This document shows, piece after piece, positions 16,294 through 24,670 of a stretch of 35,259 bases of DNA; positions within the stretch are counted from its first letter, which is position 1, and each line of letters opens with the position of its first letter. The stretch lies in contig JBLRWS010000025.1 of NCBI GenBank assembly GCA_047921075.1, forward strand, positions 1 through 35,259, written 5' to 3'. A program made the position numbers and the translations under genes. The stretch is from JBLRWS01 sp047921075. GTDB lineage: Bacteria; Bacteroidota; Rhodothermia; Balneolales; Balneolaceae. Below the pieces are notes generated by a model. That model ran no database searches. It was not told the DNA's origin and worked only from the letters and a program-made list of their open reading frames with translations.

Positions 16294-16331
16294 TAATAAG
16301 TACGCCTGGTCGGACAGGCCAGTTCTGAAGC

Positions 16332-17846
16332 TCAATTCTTCCAGAACCAAGGCGTGAAGAGCACCAATACGGTAAAGAGCTCCAGCCGCCCAACCATCAT
16401 CAGCAGCAGCAGTACCCATTTGCCGATAATGGGAATCCCTGCATAGTTATCGGCAGGGCCAAATTCACCCCACGCCGGGCCGATGTTCCCCAGACTGGCA
16501 ATACTGGCCCCGATAGCCGATTCCAGATCATAGCCAAGGGCACTCATCACCAGTGCGCCGGCTGCAAAAATGATGAAATACATCACAAAAAAACCGAGAA
16601 TGTTTTTCAGGATGGGAGCGTCGATAATTCTGGGCCCGACATGTACCGGAAGTACCGCCTGGGGATGCATGATTTTCTTGATTTCCCGTTTGATGTTTTT
16701 GATGATGATGAGCAGCCGAATCATCTTCATTCCACCGCCCGTAGAGCCTGCACAGCCGCCGGTAAAAAACAACAGAAACAACAGAAATCCACCCAGGGGC
16801 ATCCATAGAGTATAATCATCGGTGCCAAAACCGGTAGTGGTCACAATGGCCAGCACCTGAAATGATCCGTACCGCACTGCCTCGCCAATGCCGTAGCCGT
16901 CTACTTGCCAGAGAACCAGGCTTATCAACAAAATAAAAACAGCAACCAGCGCCGTGTAAAAACGCACCTCCCGGTTTTTAAACACGTCTGCAGCATTGCC
17001 GGTAAACAGCCGGAAATGAAGTGCAAAGTTGATGCCGGCCAGGTACATAAACAGGATAATAACCACATCGATATAAACTGAATCGAACGCGGCCACCGAA
17101 GCATCTTTGGTGGAGTAGCCGCCGGTGGCAAGCGTAGACATGGCGTGGTTAATCGCCTCAAACCAGTCCATTGAGGGATGCGCCCAAAGCAACAGATATT
17201 GCACGGCTGTCATCCCGATATAGACGCTCCAGAGCAGCATGGCTGTTTCACGAATCCGCGGCGTGAGCTTATCGGAGGTGGAGCCCGAATATTCGGCTTT
17301 AAACAGCTGCATACCGCCAATTCCCAACAGCGGGAGCAGGGCCAGGGTTAGCACAATGATGCCCATTCCACCCAGCCAGTGCATGAGCGAACGCCAGAAG
17401 AGCAGACTTTTATCCAGGGCTTCAATGGTGGGGTTTTGAATTCCCGCGGCAGTTTCGCCGCCCAAAATAGTAGCCCCTGTGGTACTTAGCCCGCTCATCG
17501 CTTCAAACACCGCGTCGGTGTAGGACGCCAACGTGCCCGACAGTGTAAACGGAAGCGCACCAACCAGCGAGCCCACCAGCCAGGTGAACGAGACAATCAT
17601 GAACGCTTCGCGCATCCGCAGCTCTTCCCTGGGTTTCATCAACAGAAAAAGGGCCCCGCCTGCCGCCATTGCACCAAGTGCTGAAAGTAAGAAAGCGCTG
17701 GCTGATGCTTCGCCGTAACCCAGTGCAACCAGGTAGGGAAGCAGCATCGAGAGGCCAAAGAAGAAGATGAGCCCGCCCAATATGCCCACCACCAGTTTAA
17801 AATCGATGCGCGGGCGTCGTTTGGCGTCTGAGATCTGCTCAATCAT
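16332..17846 (-). CDS. trkH: Trk-type potassium uptake membrane subunit
   Basis: TrkH is the K+-translocating subunit of the TrkAH uptake system in the inner membrane. The protein is 504 residues with four repeated M1-P-M2 units. The pore loops are SGLSTTGATI, HAMSTLATGGYST, TTTGFGTDD and LGNIGPAWG, each with the filter glycine. The long loop HFRLFTGNAADVF and GGCAGSTGGGMK are also family features. The ATG overlaps the trkA stop by 4 bp (ATGA), so subunit synthesis is coupled and trkA comes first. A Na+-coupled KtrB-like role cannot be excluded, but length and partner favour TrkH. The 3' end lies about 40 bp from the MITE-like element. Confidence 0.95.
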   Translation of the reverse strand: MIEQISDAKRRPRIDFKLVVGILGGLIFFFGLSMLLPYLVALGYGEASASAFLLSALGAMAAGGALFLLMKPREELRMREAFMIVSFTWLVGSLVGALPFTLSGTLASYTDAVFEAMSGLSTTGATILGGETAAGIQNPTIEALDKSLLFWRSLMHWLGGMGIIVLTLALLPLLGIGGMQLFKAEYSGSTSDKLTPRIRETAMLLWSVYIGMTAVQYLLLWAHPSMDWFEAINHAMSTLATGGYSTKDASVAAFDSVYIDVVIILFMYLAGINFALHFRLFTGNAADVFKNREVRFYTALVAVFILLISLVLWQVDGYGIGEAVRYGSFQVLAIVTTTGFGTDDYTLWMPLGGFLLFLLFFTGGCAGSTGGGMKMIRLLIIIKNIKREIKKIMHPQAVLPVHVGPRIIDAPILKNILGFFVMYFIIFAAGALVMSALGYDLESAIGASIASLGNIGPAWGEFGPADNYAGIPIIGKWVLLLLMMVGRLELFTVLVLFTPWFWKN

Positions 17847-19192
17847 GCAATCATACTCTCCAGTTTCTGGATCGCTTTGGATGTGGCAAATAGCAGAACG
17901 CGGTCGCCCGGCTCAATTTCCGAGTTTCCGGTGGCCACGATTGGTTCCCCGTTACGGATAATGGCACCAACAATGCTCCCATCGGGCAGCTTCAGTTTAT
18001 AAAGCGGCTTTCCGGTTAGCGGAGACCCTTCCTTCACGTCCAATTCGAGAATTTCGGCTTTTACCCCGTTCAGCCCTTTCACCGTACGCATCATTCCTTC
18101 GCGGATTTTGCAGTGTATCTGGTCGGTTGCCGCGGCCTTCACGTTTACAATCGAGTCAATGCCGATGGTTTGGCCCAGCGGGATGTACTGCCCTTTCGAC
18201 ACCATAGCGACCGTTTTACGTACCCCCAGGTGCTTGGCCATCAGGCTTGAGATGATATTCGACTCCTCATCATCCGTCACAGATACGAACGCGTCCATCT
18301 CCTGGATCCCCTCTATTGCCAGCAGGTTTGGGTCGGTAGGGTCGCCATGCAACACCAGAATCCGGGAGTAGCGCTCAGCCATTCGCTGTGCCGCCTGCTC
18401 ATTGGGTTCGATCAGTTTGATATTCCAGGAATCGGAGCTTTTCAACAGTTTTTCGGCCAGGAGTGCGCCTACTTCGGTGCCGCCGGCTATAAGTATATTG
18501 CGAAGAGACGACTCGCTGTGGCCCGATGCCTTGATCAGCCGCGAGGCGCCGTTAGGGTGGGTGATGGCGAAGATGTTATCCATCTTTCGCAGGCGAAACC
18601 CGCCACCCGGAATCACAGTCGTGCCACGCCGGAGCACCGCCACGACCCGAAAGTCGATATCGTCCATGCCGTCGGCGATCTCTTCGAGGGTGCGGTTGCT
18701 AAGTGCACACCCCTCCTCTACACGAAGGCCGATCATCTGAAGCTCTCCCCCGGCCAAGTCTACAAAATCGCTTGCTGAAGCGCGCTTTAGAAGTTGCAAA
18801 ATCTCCTCGGCGGTGGTCTCTTCAGGATGAATAAGCACATCGATGCCAAGCTCGGAGGGGGAAAGCGGGGAGTCGGGGCGGCTGAGTTCATCATTGCGCA
18901 CGCGGGCAATCACCGATTTCACACCCAGCCGTTTGCCCATAGTGGACGCGATAATATTCACCTCATCCACATTGGTTACGGCCACCATTAGTTCCGCATC
19001 ACGAACCCCCGCCTCTACCAGAGAATTGGGCGAAGTGGCGCTTCCATGTACAGTTAGCACATCAAAGTTATCGGCTACCTGTTTCAGACGATGTTCATCT
19101 TCATCCAATACGGTTACCTTATGCTCCTCTTCGGTAAGCACTTTTACCAGCTCAAATCCGACATCGCCGGCACCGACTATCAGTATTTTCAC
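17843..19192 (-). CDS. trkA: Trk potassium uptake regulatory subunit
   Basis: TrkA is the cytoplasmic NAD(H)-binding ring that gates TrkH. The 449-residue protein has the classic doubled layout: TrkA-N1 (MKILIVGAGDVGFELVKVL, residues 1-~120), TrkA-C1 (~145-225), TrkA-N2 starting with ILIAGGTEVGALLAEKLL (~232) and TrkA-C2 (~365-449). Both Rossmann loops are present (GAGDVG and GGTEVG). The start is GTG at 19192, directly before the first beta-strand. It heads the trkA-trkH pair and lies 69 bp after the deaminase gene on the same strand. The K+ channel at 14394 has related RCK domains, so the two systems may sense the same ligand (inference). Confidence 0.95.
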   Translation of the reverse strand: MKILIVGAGDVGFELVKVLTEEEHKVTVLDEDEHRLKQVADNFDVLTVHGSATSPNSLVEAGVRDAELMVAVTNVDEVNIIASTMGKRLGVKSVIARVRNDELSRPDSPLSPSELGIDVLIHPEETTAEEILQLLKRASASDFVDLAGGELQMIGLRVEEGCALSNRTLEEIADGMDDIDFRVVAVLRRGTTVIPGGGFRLRKMDNIFAITHPNGASRLIKASGHSESSLRNILIAGGTEVGALLAEKLLKSSDSWNIKLIEPNEQAAQRMAERYSRILVLHGDPTDPNLLAIEGIQEMDAFVSVTDDEESNIISSLMAKHLGVRKTVAMVSKGQYIPLGQTIGIDSIVNVKAAATDQIHCKIREGMMRTVKGLNGVKAEILELDVKEGSPLTGKPLYKLKLPDGSIVGAIIRNGEPIVATGNSEIEPGDRVLLFATSKAIQKLESMIA

Positions 19193-19261
19193 GTTGATTA
19201 CCCTTGGTTCACACTCGGAAACGAATGTAGAAAGCTTTTCTGCTCTTTCAAAGAGATGATT

Positions 19262-19726
19262 TTATGCAAATCTCTTCAGCAGATCCTCGCACTCATCCTG
19301 CAAAAATCCTCTGTACAAGGTTACATCTGCGAAAGCGTGCTTTTTTATCTCGGCAGAATCGAGGCGGATCTGTTTCATGTAGTTCGCAATCACACTGATC
19401 GGACAGCCAAAAATAACCACCGGAATATGTGCCCAAATCGCTGCGCTCATACACATCGGACACGGCTCGCAGGTTGTGTAGAGCGTGAAGCCCGACATAT
19501 CGGACGCTTGAATACGTTCGCCCAGGCGGCGGATGGCCATGACCTCGGCGTGGGCAGTGGGATCGTGCAGCTTTTGGGTTTGATTGGCTGCGGTCACGAA
19601 AAGCTCATCGCCCATTGCAAGTGCCGCACCAAACGGGGTGCCACTGGCCTCTGCTGCCGAAATAGCCGCCCGCATAATGGCGTGATTCGGCTTGATGGTT
19701 GACACTTCCCCGCCGGCTGCCGTCAT
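19262..19726 (-). CDS. Nucleoside/base deaminase, CDA fold (guanine-deaminase-like)
   Basis: This is a 154-residue zinc hydrolase of the cytidine/deoxycytidylate deaminase fold. Zinc and catalytic residues appear as HAEVMAIRR (His ligand and general-acid Glu, ~59-61) and TCEPCPMCMSA (PCxxC, ~89-95). GTPFGAALAMGDELFV is the substrate strand. The C-terminal SVIANYMKQIRLDSAEIKKH resembles small guanine or nucleoside deaminases more than tRNA adenosine deaminase TadA, which has a longer basic tail. The true substrate is not certain. The start overlaps the DPP-IV stop by 4 bp (ATGA), an odd pairing of a secreted peptidase with a cytoplasmic purine enzyme. Confidence 0.8.
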   Translation of the reverse strand: MTAAGGEVSTIKPNHAIMRAAISAAEASGTPFGAALAMGDELFVTAANQTQKLHDPTAHAEVMAIRRLGERIQASDMSGFTLYTTCEPCPMCMSAAIWAHIPVVIFGCPISVIANYMKQIRLDSAEIKKHAFADVTLYRGFLQDECEDLLKRFA

Positions 19727-21963
19727 TTCAAATGGCGATTCAGGTACCGCTCATACACCTGATGCAGCAACAGGTAACTCTGTTGGTTGTAAGCTACCCC
19801 ATGCGCGCCGGGCGGATAGATACGCACATCAATATCTTTGCCGGCATTGGTAAACGCCGTAAGCATCTGCATGGTGTTTTGAATGTGCACGTTCTCATCC
19901 ATTGAAGAGTGCGCCACCAGCATATTTCCGGTAAAGTTTCGGGCGTGCGCCATCACGGAACTGTTGATATAATTCTCCTCATTCTCTTCCAGTGTACTCA
20001 TGTAGCGCTCGGTGTAAATGGTATCGTAGAGCCGCCAGTCGGTTACCGGTGCCCCCACCAGTGCAGTAGAAAATACACCGGGGTGCAGCACCATAGTCAG
20101 TGCCGCCATGTAGCCTCCATAACTGTGCCCCCGAATGGCCATCCGGCCGCCGTCAATCCAGTCGTATCCGGCCAGGTAACGGGCGGTTTCGGCAAAATCG
20201 TGCGCTTCCCATTTTCCCAGATTTTTATACACGATCTTCTCAAAGTCGCGGCTGTAGCCACCGTTGCCACGGTTGTTCACGTTGGCAATAACAAAACCCT
20301 GCTGCGCCAAATACTGAAACCACGAACTGGTTTCGAACTGATTGTACACACCCTGCGAGCTTGGCCCGCCATAAATGGATAGCACGAGCGGATAGGATTT
20401 ATTCTCATCAAAGTCGGGCGGCTTGATCAGGTAGCCATCCAGCTCCTGCCCATCGGATGTTTCGAATCGGAACAGCTCCCGCGGTGAGTATTGAAATTGA
20501 TCGATGTATTCGGTCACGCGCTGGTTATCCACCATTTTCTGCAGCAACCGGCCGCGGCGGCCTTCGGTCGTTCGCAACTCCACCTGCGTTGGCGTTGAAA
20601 CGTTCGACCAAGTGTCGATATAATAGGTGCCGTCGGGCCCCATGCTAATGTTGTGCATCCCCGGCTCAGCAGTATACCGCCGCATATCGGAACCATCGAA
20701 CCGGATGGAGTAGAGGTGCCGCTCGAGCGGGCTCTGTTCGGTGGATTCAAAATAGATACGGCCGGTTTCGGAATTTACAGCAAACACGTTGGTGACCCGC
20801 CAATCGCCGGTTGTAACTTGGTTAAGCAACCGCCCACGGTAATCGTATCGATAGAGATGTTTGTAGCCGTCTCTATCCGACAGCCACAAAAACTCCTGCC
20901 GGTTTTCGGGGAAAAAGAAGTGATCGTCGATCCCGGCAAAAAAATCGAACACGTCGATCCATCCGTGATCGCTTTTTTCCTCCATCACCAAACGCCCTTC
21001 TCCGCTCCGAACATCAAAAAAGTAGAGCTTCAGCTCATTCTGTTGACGATTCATCCAAACCACAGCCAGCTCATGCGGGTTGCTGGTCCAATAGATTCGG
21101 GGAATGAGTCCGTCGCCAATATCGAGGTTCATCCAGCGGTTGGTATTGCCCGCCACATCCAGCACACCGATTCGTACGGTTGGGTTTTCCGAGCCCACCT
21201 TGGGATACGGAATGTCGGTATACTCGGGATAACTGCCTTCATAATCGGTAGAGATAAATCGCTCGATGTGATCTTCATCGCTCTGCCAATAGGCGATGTA
21301 CCGGCTGTCGTGCGACCATCGCCACGCCTGCACCTGGCCAAACTCCTCTTCATACACCCACCCGAAACGGCCGTTAAACAAGTTGGGGGCGGAATCGTCG
21401 GTTAGCTGTGTTTCTTGTTCCGACTCCAGATCAAACACAAACATCTCGCCATCACGGTGATAGGCGATGGAGGTGCCGTCGGGGGAAAGCTCGGCCGTAA
21501 ACGCCCCTTCTACAACAGGGCGAACGTCTCCCGTTTCCAGGGAGTACATATAGTAGTCGGCGTTGCCCGAATATCGCCATACCGGCTCAAAATTGGATTG
21601 AAAAATCAGAAACCGAAAATCAGATGACCATTGAAACGAGCGAAATTCGAACGGTTCATTGGTTCCGGGATACGCCACATTGGCGGATGTAAAGATCATT
21701 TCCTCCTCTCCGGTTGCCGGGTCAGAGAGATAGATATTGGTAGTGCCGGCTGCAAAATCGCGCACCATGTAGGAGAAACGATTGCCCCCCTCAACCCAGG
21801 TGACGTTTTGCGGGCCGCGGTCGCCGGTAAGCTGGCCGCCTGAAAACAGCGCATGCTGCAGGCTGGTGTAGCGATCGGGGTTTTGGCCCTGCAGGCCATC
21901 CGCTAAAAGGCTCAGGGTAAGGGTTATTGACAATAATAGAACCTGTAACAAACGGTTTTTCAT
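19723..21963 (-). CDS. Dipeptidyl peptidase IV (S9B) family serine peptidase
   Basis: This is a secreted or periplasmic exopeptidase that removes X-Pro or X-Ala dipeptides from peptide N-termini. The 746-residue protein begins with a signal peptide (KNRLLQVLLLSITLTLSLLA). The N-terminal eight-bladed propeller (~40-490) includes GRFGWVYEEEFGQVQAWRWS, whose Glu pair anchors the substrate amino terminus. The C-terminal alpha/beta hydrolase holds the nucleophile in GHSYGGYMAAL, Asp in HSSMDENVH and His in YPPGAHGV. YGGPSSQGVYNQF fits the oxyanion region. Such enzymes help marine heterotrophs use dietary peptides. The deaminase gene is coupled at its 3' end. A structured stretch with two overlapping palindromes (22044-22069) lies about 80 bp upstream. 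Confidence 0.92.
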   Translation of the reverse strand: MKNRLLQVLLLSITLTLSLLADGLQGQNPDRYTSLQHALFSGGQLTGDRGPQNVTWVEGGNRFSYMVRDFAAGTTNIYLSDPATGEEEMIFTSANVAYPGTNEPFEFRSFQWSSDFRFLIFQSNFEPVWRYSGNADYYMYSLETGDVRPVVEGAFTAELSPDGTSIAYHRDGEMFVFDLESEQETQLTDDSAPNLFNGRFGWVYEEEFGQVQAWRWSHDSRYIAYWQSDEDHIERFISTDYEGSYPEYTDIPYPKVGSENPTVRIGVLDVAGNTNRWMNLDIGDGLIPRIYWTSNPHELAVVWMNRQQNELKLYFFDVRSGEGRLVMEEKSDHGWIDVFDFFAGIDDHFFFPENRQEFLWLSDRDGYKHLYRYDYRGRLLNQVTTGDWRVTNVFAVNSETGRIYFESTEQSPLERHLYSIRFDGSDMRRYTAEPGMHNISMGPDGTYYIDTWSNVSTPTQVELRTTEGRRGRLLQKMVDNQRVTEYIDQFQYSPRELFRFETSDGQELDGYLIKPPDFDENKSYPLVLSIYGGPSSQGVYNQFETSSWFQYLAQQGFVIANVNNRGNGGYSRDFEKIVYKNLGKWEAHDFAETARYLAGYDWIDGGRMAIRGHSYGGYMAALTMVLHPGVFSTALVGAPVTDWRLYDTIYTERYMSTLEENEENYINSSVMAHARNFTGNMLVAHSSMDENVHIQNTMQMLTAFTNAGKDIDVRIYPPGAHGVAYNQQSYLLLHQVYERYLNRHLK

Positions 21964-22043
21964 AATGAGATCGGTTAAATAAGAGCGAGTCGCACCGGAT
22001 CAATCAGTGCGAAATGGAATGTAGTAAACTGTGGGATAAACTG

Positions 22044-22069
22044 TTAGCCATCTATTTGGCTAATAGATG
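22044..22069. promoter_or_regulatory. Overlapping palindromes upstream of the DPP-IV gene
   Basis: Two mutually exclusive inverted repeats overlap here: TTAGCCA-N6-TGGCTAA (22044-22063) and CATCTATT-N5-AATAGATG (22049-22069). They lie between the ATPase stop (22124) and the DPP-IV start (21963). On the minus strand no T-tract follows, so an operator or alternative RNA fold fits better than a terminator. The function is unknown. Confidence 0.4.
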
Positions 22070-22123
22070 CCGGCAGGATCAAGTTGTACCGTAAACAACA
22101 CGACTTGTTGCCCGAAGAATGGA

Positions 22124-24049
22124 TTACATCAACCCTTTTGTGCCCAACAATCTCAATCCGTTTAGCACCACAATCAACGTACTGCCTTCATGGCCGATAA
22201 CTCCCAGCGTAAGTGGCAGATCAACGAGAAATACACCGGCCAGCAGCATAATGATAACTGCCAAACTGAATACAATATTTTGTAAAACTACTTTTTTGGA
22301 TTTACGCGACAACCTGGTCAGATAGGGAAGTTTGGTTAAATCATCGCCCATCAACACCACGTCGGCCGTTTCGAGTGCAACATCCGTACCGGCCGCGCCC
22401 ATTGCAATACCCAGATCACTGACGGCAAGTGCGGGAGCATCGTTCACGCCATCGCCGATCATGGCAACCGTACCCTCGCGTTTCAGTTGCTCCAGAATCT
22501 TTACCTTCTCCTCAGGCAGCAGATCAGCATGCACCTCATCCAGATCGAGTTCTGAAGAGATACGATCGGCCACGCCCTGATTATCACCGGTCAGCATCAC
22601 CATTTTTTTGATGCCAAGTTTACGAAGGTCCCGCAACGCCTCGGCCGACTCCGGGCGCAGCTGGTCGGCGAGCGCCAAGAGCCCGATGATCTCTTCATTT
22701 GAGGTGACCATCACCGCGGTATTGCCGGCTTCGCGAAGCTCTTGTTCGGCAGCCTGCACCTCCTCCGTTATCGAAATTCCAAACCGTTCCATCATCATTC
22801 GGTTGCCCACGCGAACCGGTTCCCCGTTCCACAGGCCGGAAATACCCCGGCCGGGATCGGCTTTTATCTCTTTCACCGGCAGCGGCTCGATCTCATGCTC
22901 AGATGCATAGTTTACGATTGCATCGGCCAGATGATGTTCGGAGTCGCGCTCTACACCGGCCGCCAGAGCCACCAGAAAATCCTCTGCCGTTTTGCTGTTT
23001 GCACCGGCTCGCTGCCGCCCTTTCGAGGTCGGAACAACCGCAGTCACTTCCGGATTACCCGAGGTTAGCGTTCCCGTTTTATCGAATGCGATAATGTCAA
23101 TCTTTTCGGTCTGTTCTACATACACACCCCCTTTGAAGAGAATACCATTTCGGGCACCGTTTGCAATAGCCGACAAAATCGACGCCGGCGTGCTGATGAC
23201 CAATGCGCATGGCGAGGCCACCACCAGCACGGTCATTGCACGATAGAACACCGAGTCGAAAGCCTGTTCCATCATCAGCCACGGAATCAGTACCAGAAGG
23301 GTAACAGCCCCGAGTACACCCACGGCATATACCGGTTCAAACTGGTCCAGAAAGCGCTGTGTGCGGGCTTTGTTGTCGCGCGCCTTCTCCACCAGTGATA
23401 TGATCTTTGCCAGCGTGGTGTCTTCGGCGCGGCGGGTTACACGCACCACAATGCTTCCATTTTCGTTAAGCGTGGCAGCAAATACCTGGCTTCCGGGAGC
23501 CTTCTCAACAGGTGCACTCTCTCCGGTAATGGCCGCCTGAACAACCGTTGTATTACCCTCTACAACAATACCGTCTATCGGGATGTGTTCCCCGGGCTTT
23601 ACCACAACCTGCTGGCCCGGCTCAAGCTGCTCTACCGGAATATCTTCCTCGCGGCCGTCGTCATGGCGTATCCGGCCGGTTGAGGGCCTCAGACCCATGA
23701 TTTTCTCTATAGCGCGACGGCTGCGGCTCATCGCCAGGCTCTCCAGTGCCCCGCTCAAAGAGAATAAGAAGAGCAGAATAGCCCCCTCGAGCCATTGCCC
23801 GATAATGGCTGCACCAATCGCGGCGGCAATCATCAAAAAGTCGATGTTGATTTCGCCGTGACGCATGTCGTGCAGCGTCTCCTTCATGCCGTGGTAGCCG
23901 CCTGTTGCATACGCCACCACGTACCAGAACAGACTCATCGTTTCAGGCAGCAGCGGGGTGAAATCGGCCAGCACCCCGAGCAGTAATGCAACAAAACAGA
24001 CGGCGGTAAGCCATACTTCTGTTTTTCCGTGTGTATGGTGATGTCCCAT
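22124..24049 (-). CDS. P1B-4-type heavy-metal efflux ATPase (Co/Fe/Zn class)
   Basis: This is a 641-residue inner-membrane metal pump. It has no N-terminal HMA domain; instead the protein begins MGHHHTHGKTEVW, a short His-rich tail. Seen: actuator ITGESAPVEK, the TM6 motif ASPCALVISTPA (SPC rather than CPC), phosphorylation site DKTGTLTSGNP, nucleotide-domain ERDSEHHLADAI (the HP-locus analogue), TGDNQG, GDGVNDAPAL, and TM8 IGHEGSTLIVVLNGLRLL. SPC in TM6 plus HEGS/T in TM8 defines subgroup P1B-4 (CoaT, PfeT and HMA1 relatives), so Co2+, Fe2+ or Zn2+ export is expected rather than Cu+. It is the last gene of a minus-strand run and starts 2 bp after the DUF1648 gene. No metal regulator is adjacent. 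Confidence 0.92.
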   Translation of the reverse strand: MGHHHTHGKTEVWLTAVCFVALLLGVLADFTPLLPETMSLFWYVVAYATGGYHGMKETLHDMRHGEINIDFLMIAAAIGAAIIGQWLEGAILLFLFSLSGALESLAMSRSRRAIEKIMGLRPSTGRIRHDDGREEDIPVEQLEPGQQVVVKPGEHIPIDGIVVEGNTTVVQAAITGESAPVEKAPGSQVFAATLNENGSIVVRVTRRAEDTTLAKIISLVEKARDNKARTQRFLDQFEPVYAVGVLGAVTLLVLIPWLMMEQAFDSVFYRAMTVLVVASPCALVISTPASILSAIANGARNGILFKGGVYVEQTEKIDIIAFDKTGTLTSGNPEVTAVVPTSKGRQRAGANSKTAEDFLVALAAGVERDSEHHLADAIVNYASEHEIEPLPVKEIKADPGRGISGLWNGEPVRVGNRMMMERFGISITEEVQAAEQELREAGNTAVMVTSNEEIIGLLALADQLRPESAEALRDLRKLGIKKMVMLTGDNQGVADRISSELDLDEVHADLLPEEKVKILEQLKREGTVAMIGDGVNDAPALAVSDLGIAMGAAGTDVALETADVVLMGDDLTKLPYLTRLSRKSKKVVLQNIVFSLAVIIMLLAGVFLVDLPLTLGVIGHEGSTLIVVLNGLRLLGTKGLM

Positions 24050-24051
24050 CG

Positions 24052-24606
24052 TTAGTCTGTGTTTGGCTTAGAGGTGGCGTGTTTCAGTGTTCGCTTAAGC
24101 TCTGCCAGGAGAAACATCACCACAGCGACAAACGCGACGGCAATGAAAAGCTGGTACAGCCACAGTTGAAAGCCGCTGCCGGACGCAGCGATCGTCCATT
24201 GGTACACACTGATACCCGAAAATATCAGAATTATCCAGAGGGCAGACAGATGCAGTACAGCACCCGCAGTGATGCGAATCTGCAGCTCAAGCGCTTCCCG
24301 TTGGTCGGCAGGTAGTTCGGGAAGCTTTTCTTTGTATGGGGCGTTCATGAATTTCATAGGCGCTCGTTTCATCCAACGCGCTATTGTGGCGATCATCAAA
24401 ACCAAAATCGTTGTAATGAAAGGGCCCAGAAACCAGTAAATAGCCGTTTCTTCCGTAAAACGTGTAGGCTCGCCCGAGAGTGTAAAGTGGGCCGGGATAC
24501 GATCGGGCAGTGACTCAAAAAAAAGAAGCGATCCGACCCAATAGACACCTGTAAACACCCCGTTGAGTACAAGCAACCGCTTTGGAAACTGCTTTTTCAA
24601 AACCAT
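24052..24606 (-). CDS. DUF1648-type membrane protein
   Basis: This is a 184-residue membrane protein with about four hydrophobic segments (LVLNGVFTGVYWVGSLLFF, WFLGPFITTILVLMIATIAR, GAVLHLSALWIILIFSGISV, LYQLFIAVAFVAVVMFLLAE). After TM1 comes LPDRIPAHFTLSGEPTRF, the PxxIPxHF...G pattern of DUF1648, the domain also found in SdpI immunity proteins. The ATG at 24606 is preferred, because the upstream in-frame extension overlaps the phosphohexomutase gene and is basic and unstructured. No function is known for stand-alone members. Two bases separate it from the metal ATPase gene, so co-transcription is likely. Confidence 0.75.
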   Translation of the reverse strand: MVLKKQFPKRLLVLNGVFTGVYWVGSLLFFESLPDRIPAHFTLSGEPTRFTEETAIYWFLGPFITTILVLMIATIARWMKRAPMKFMNAPYKEKLPELPADQREALELQIRITAGAVLHLSALWIILIFSGISVYQWTIAASGSGFQLWLYQLFIAVAFVAVVMFLLAELKRTLKHATSKPNTD

Positions 24607-24670
24607 AGCTTTCTCTGTTTTACACCCGTTAAAAGACCCGTCTGCAGCAGAGTTTGTGCCATTCTCCGCT

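Noticed and set aside
20653..21405. Plus-strand open frame opposite the DPP-IV propeller
   Set aside because: Shadow of a gene with complete catalytic triad on the other strand.
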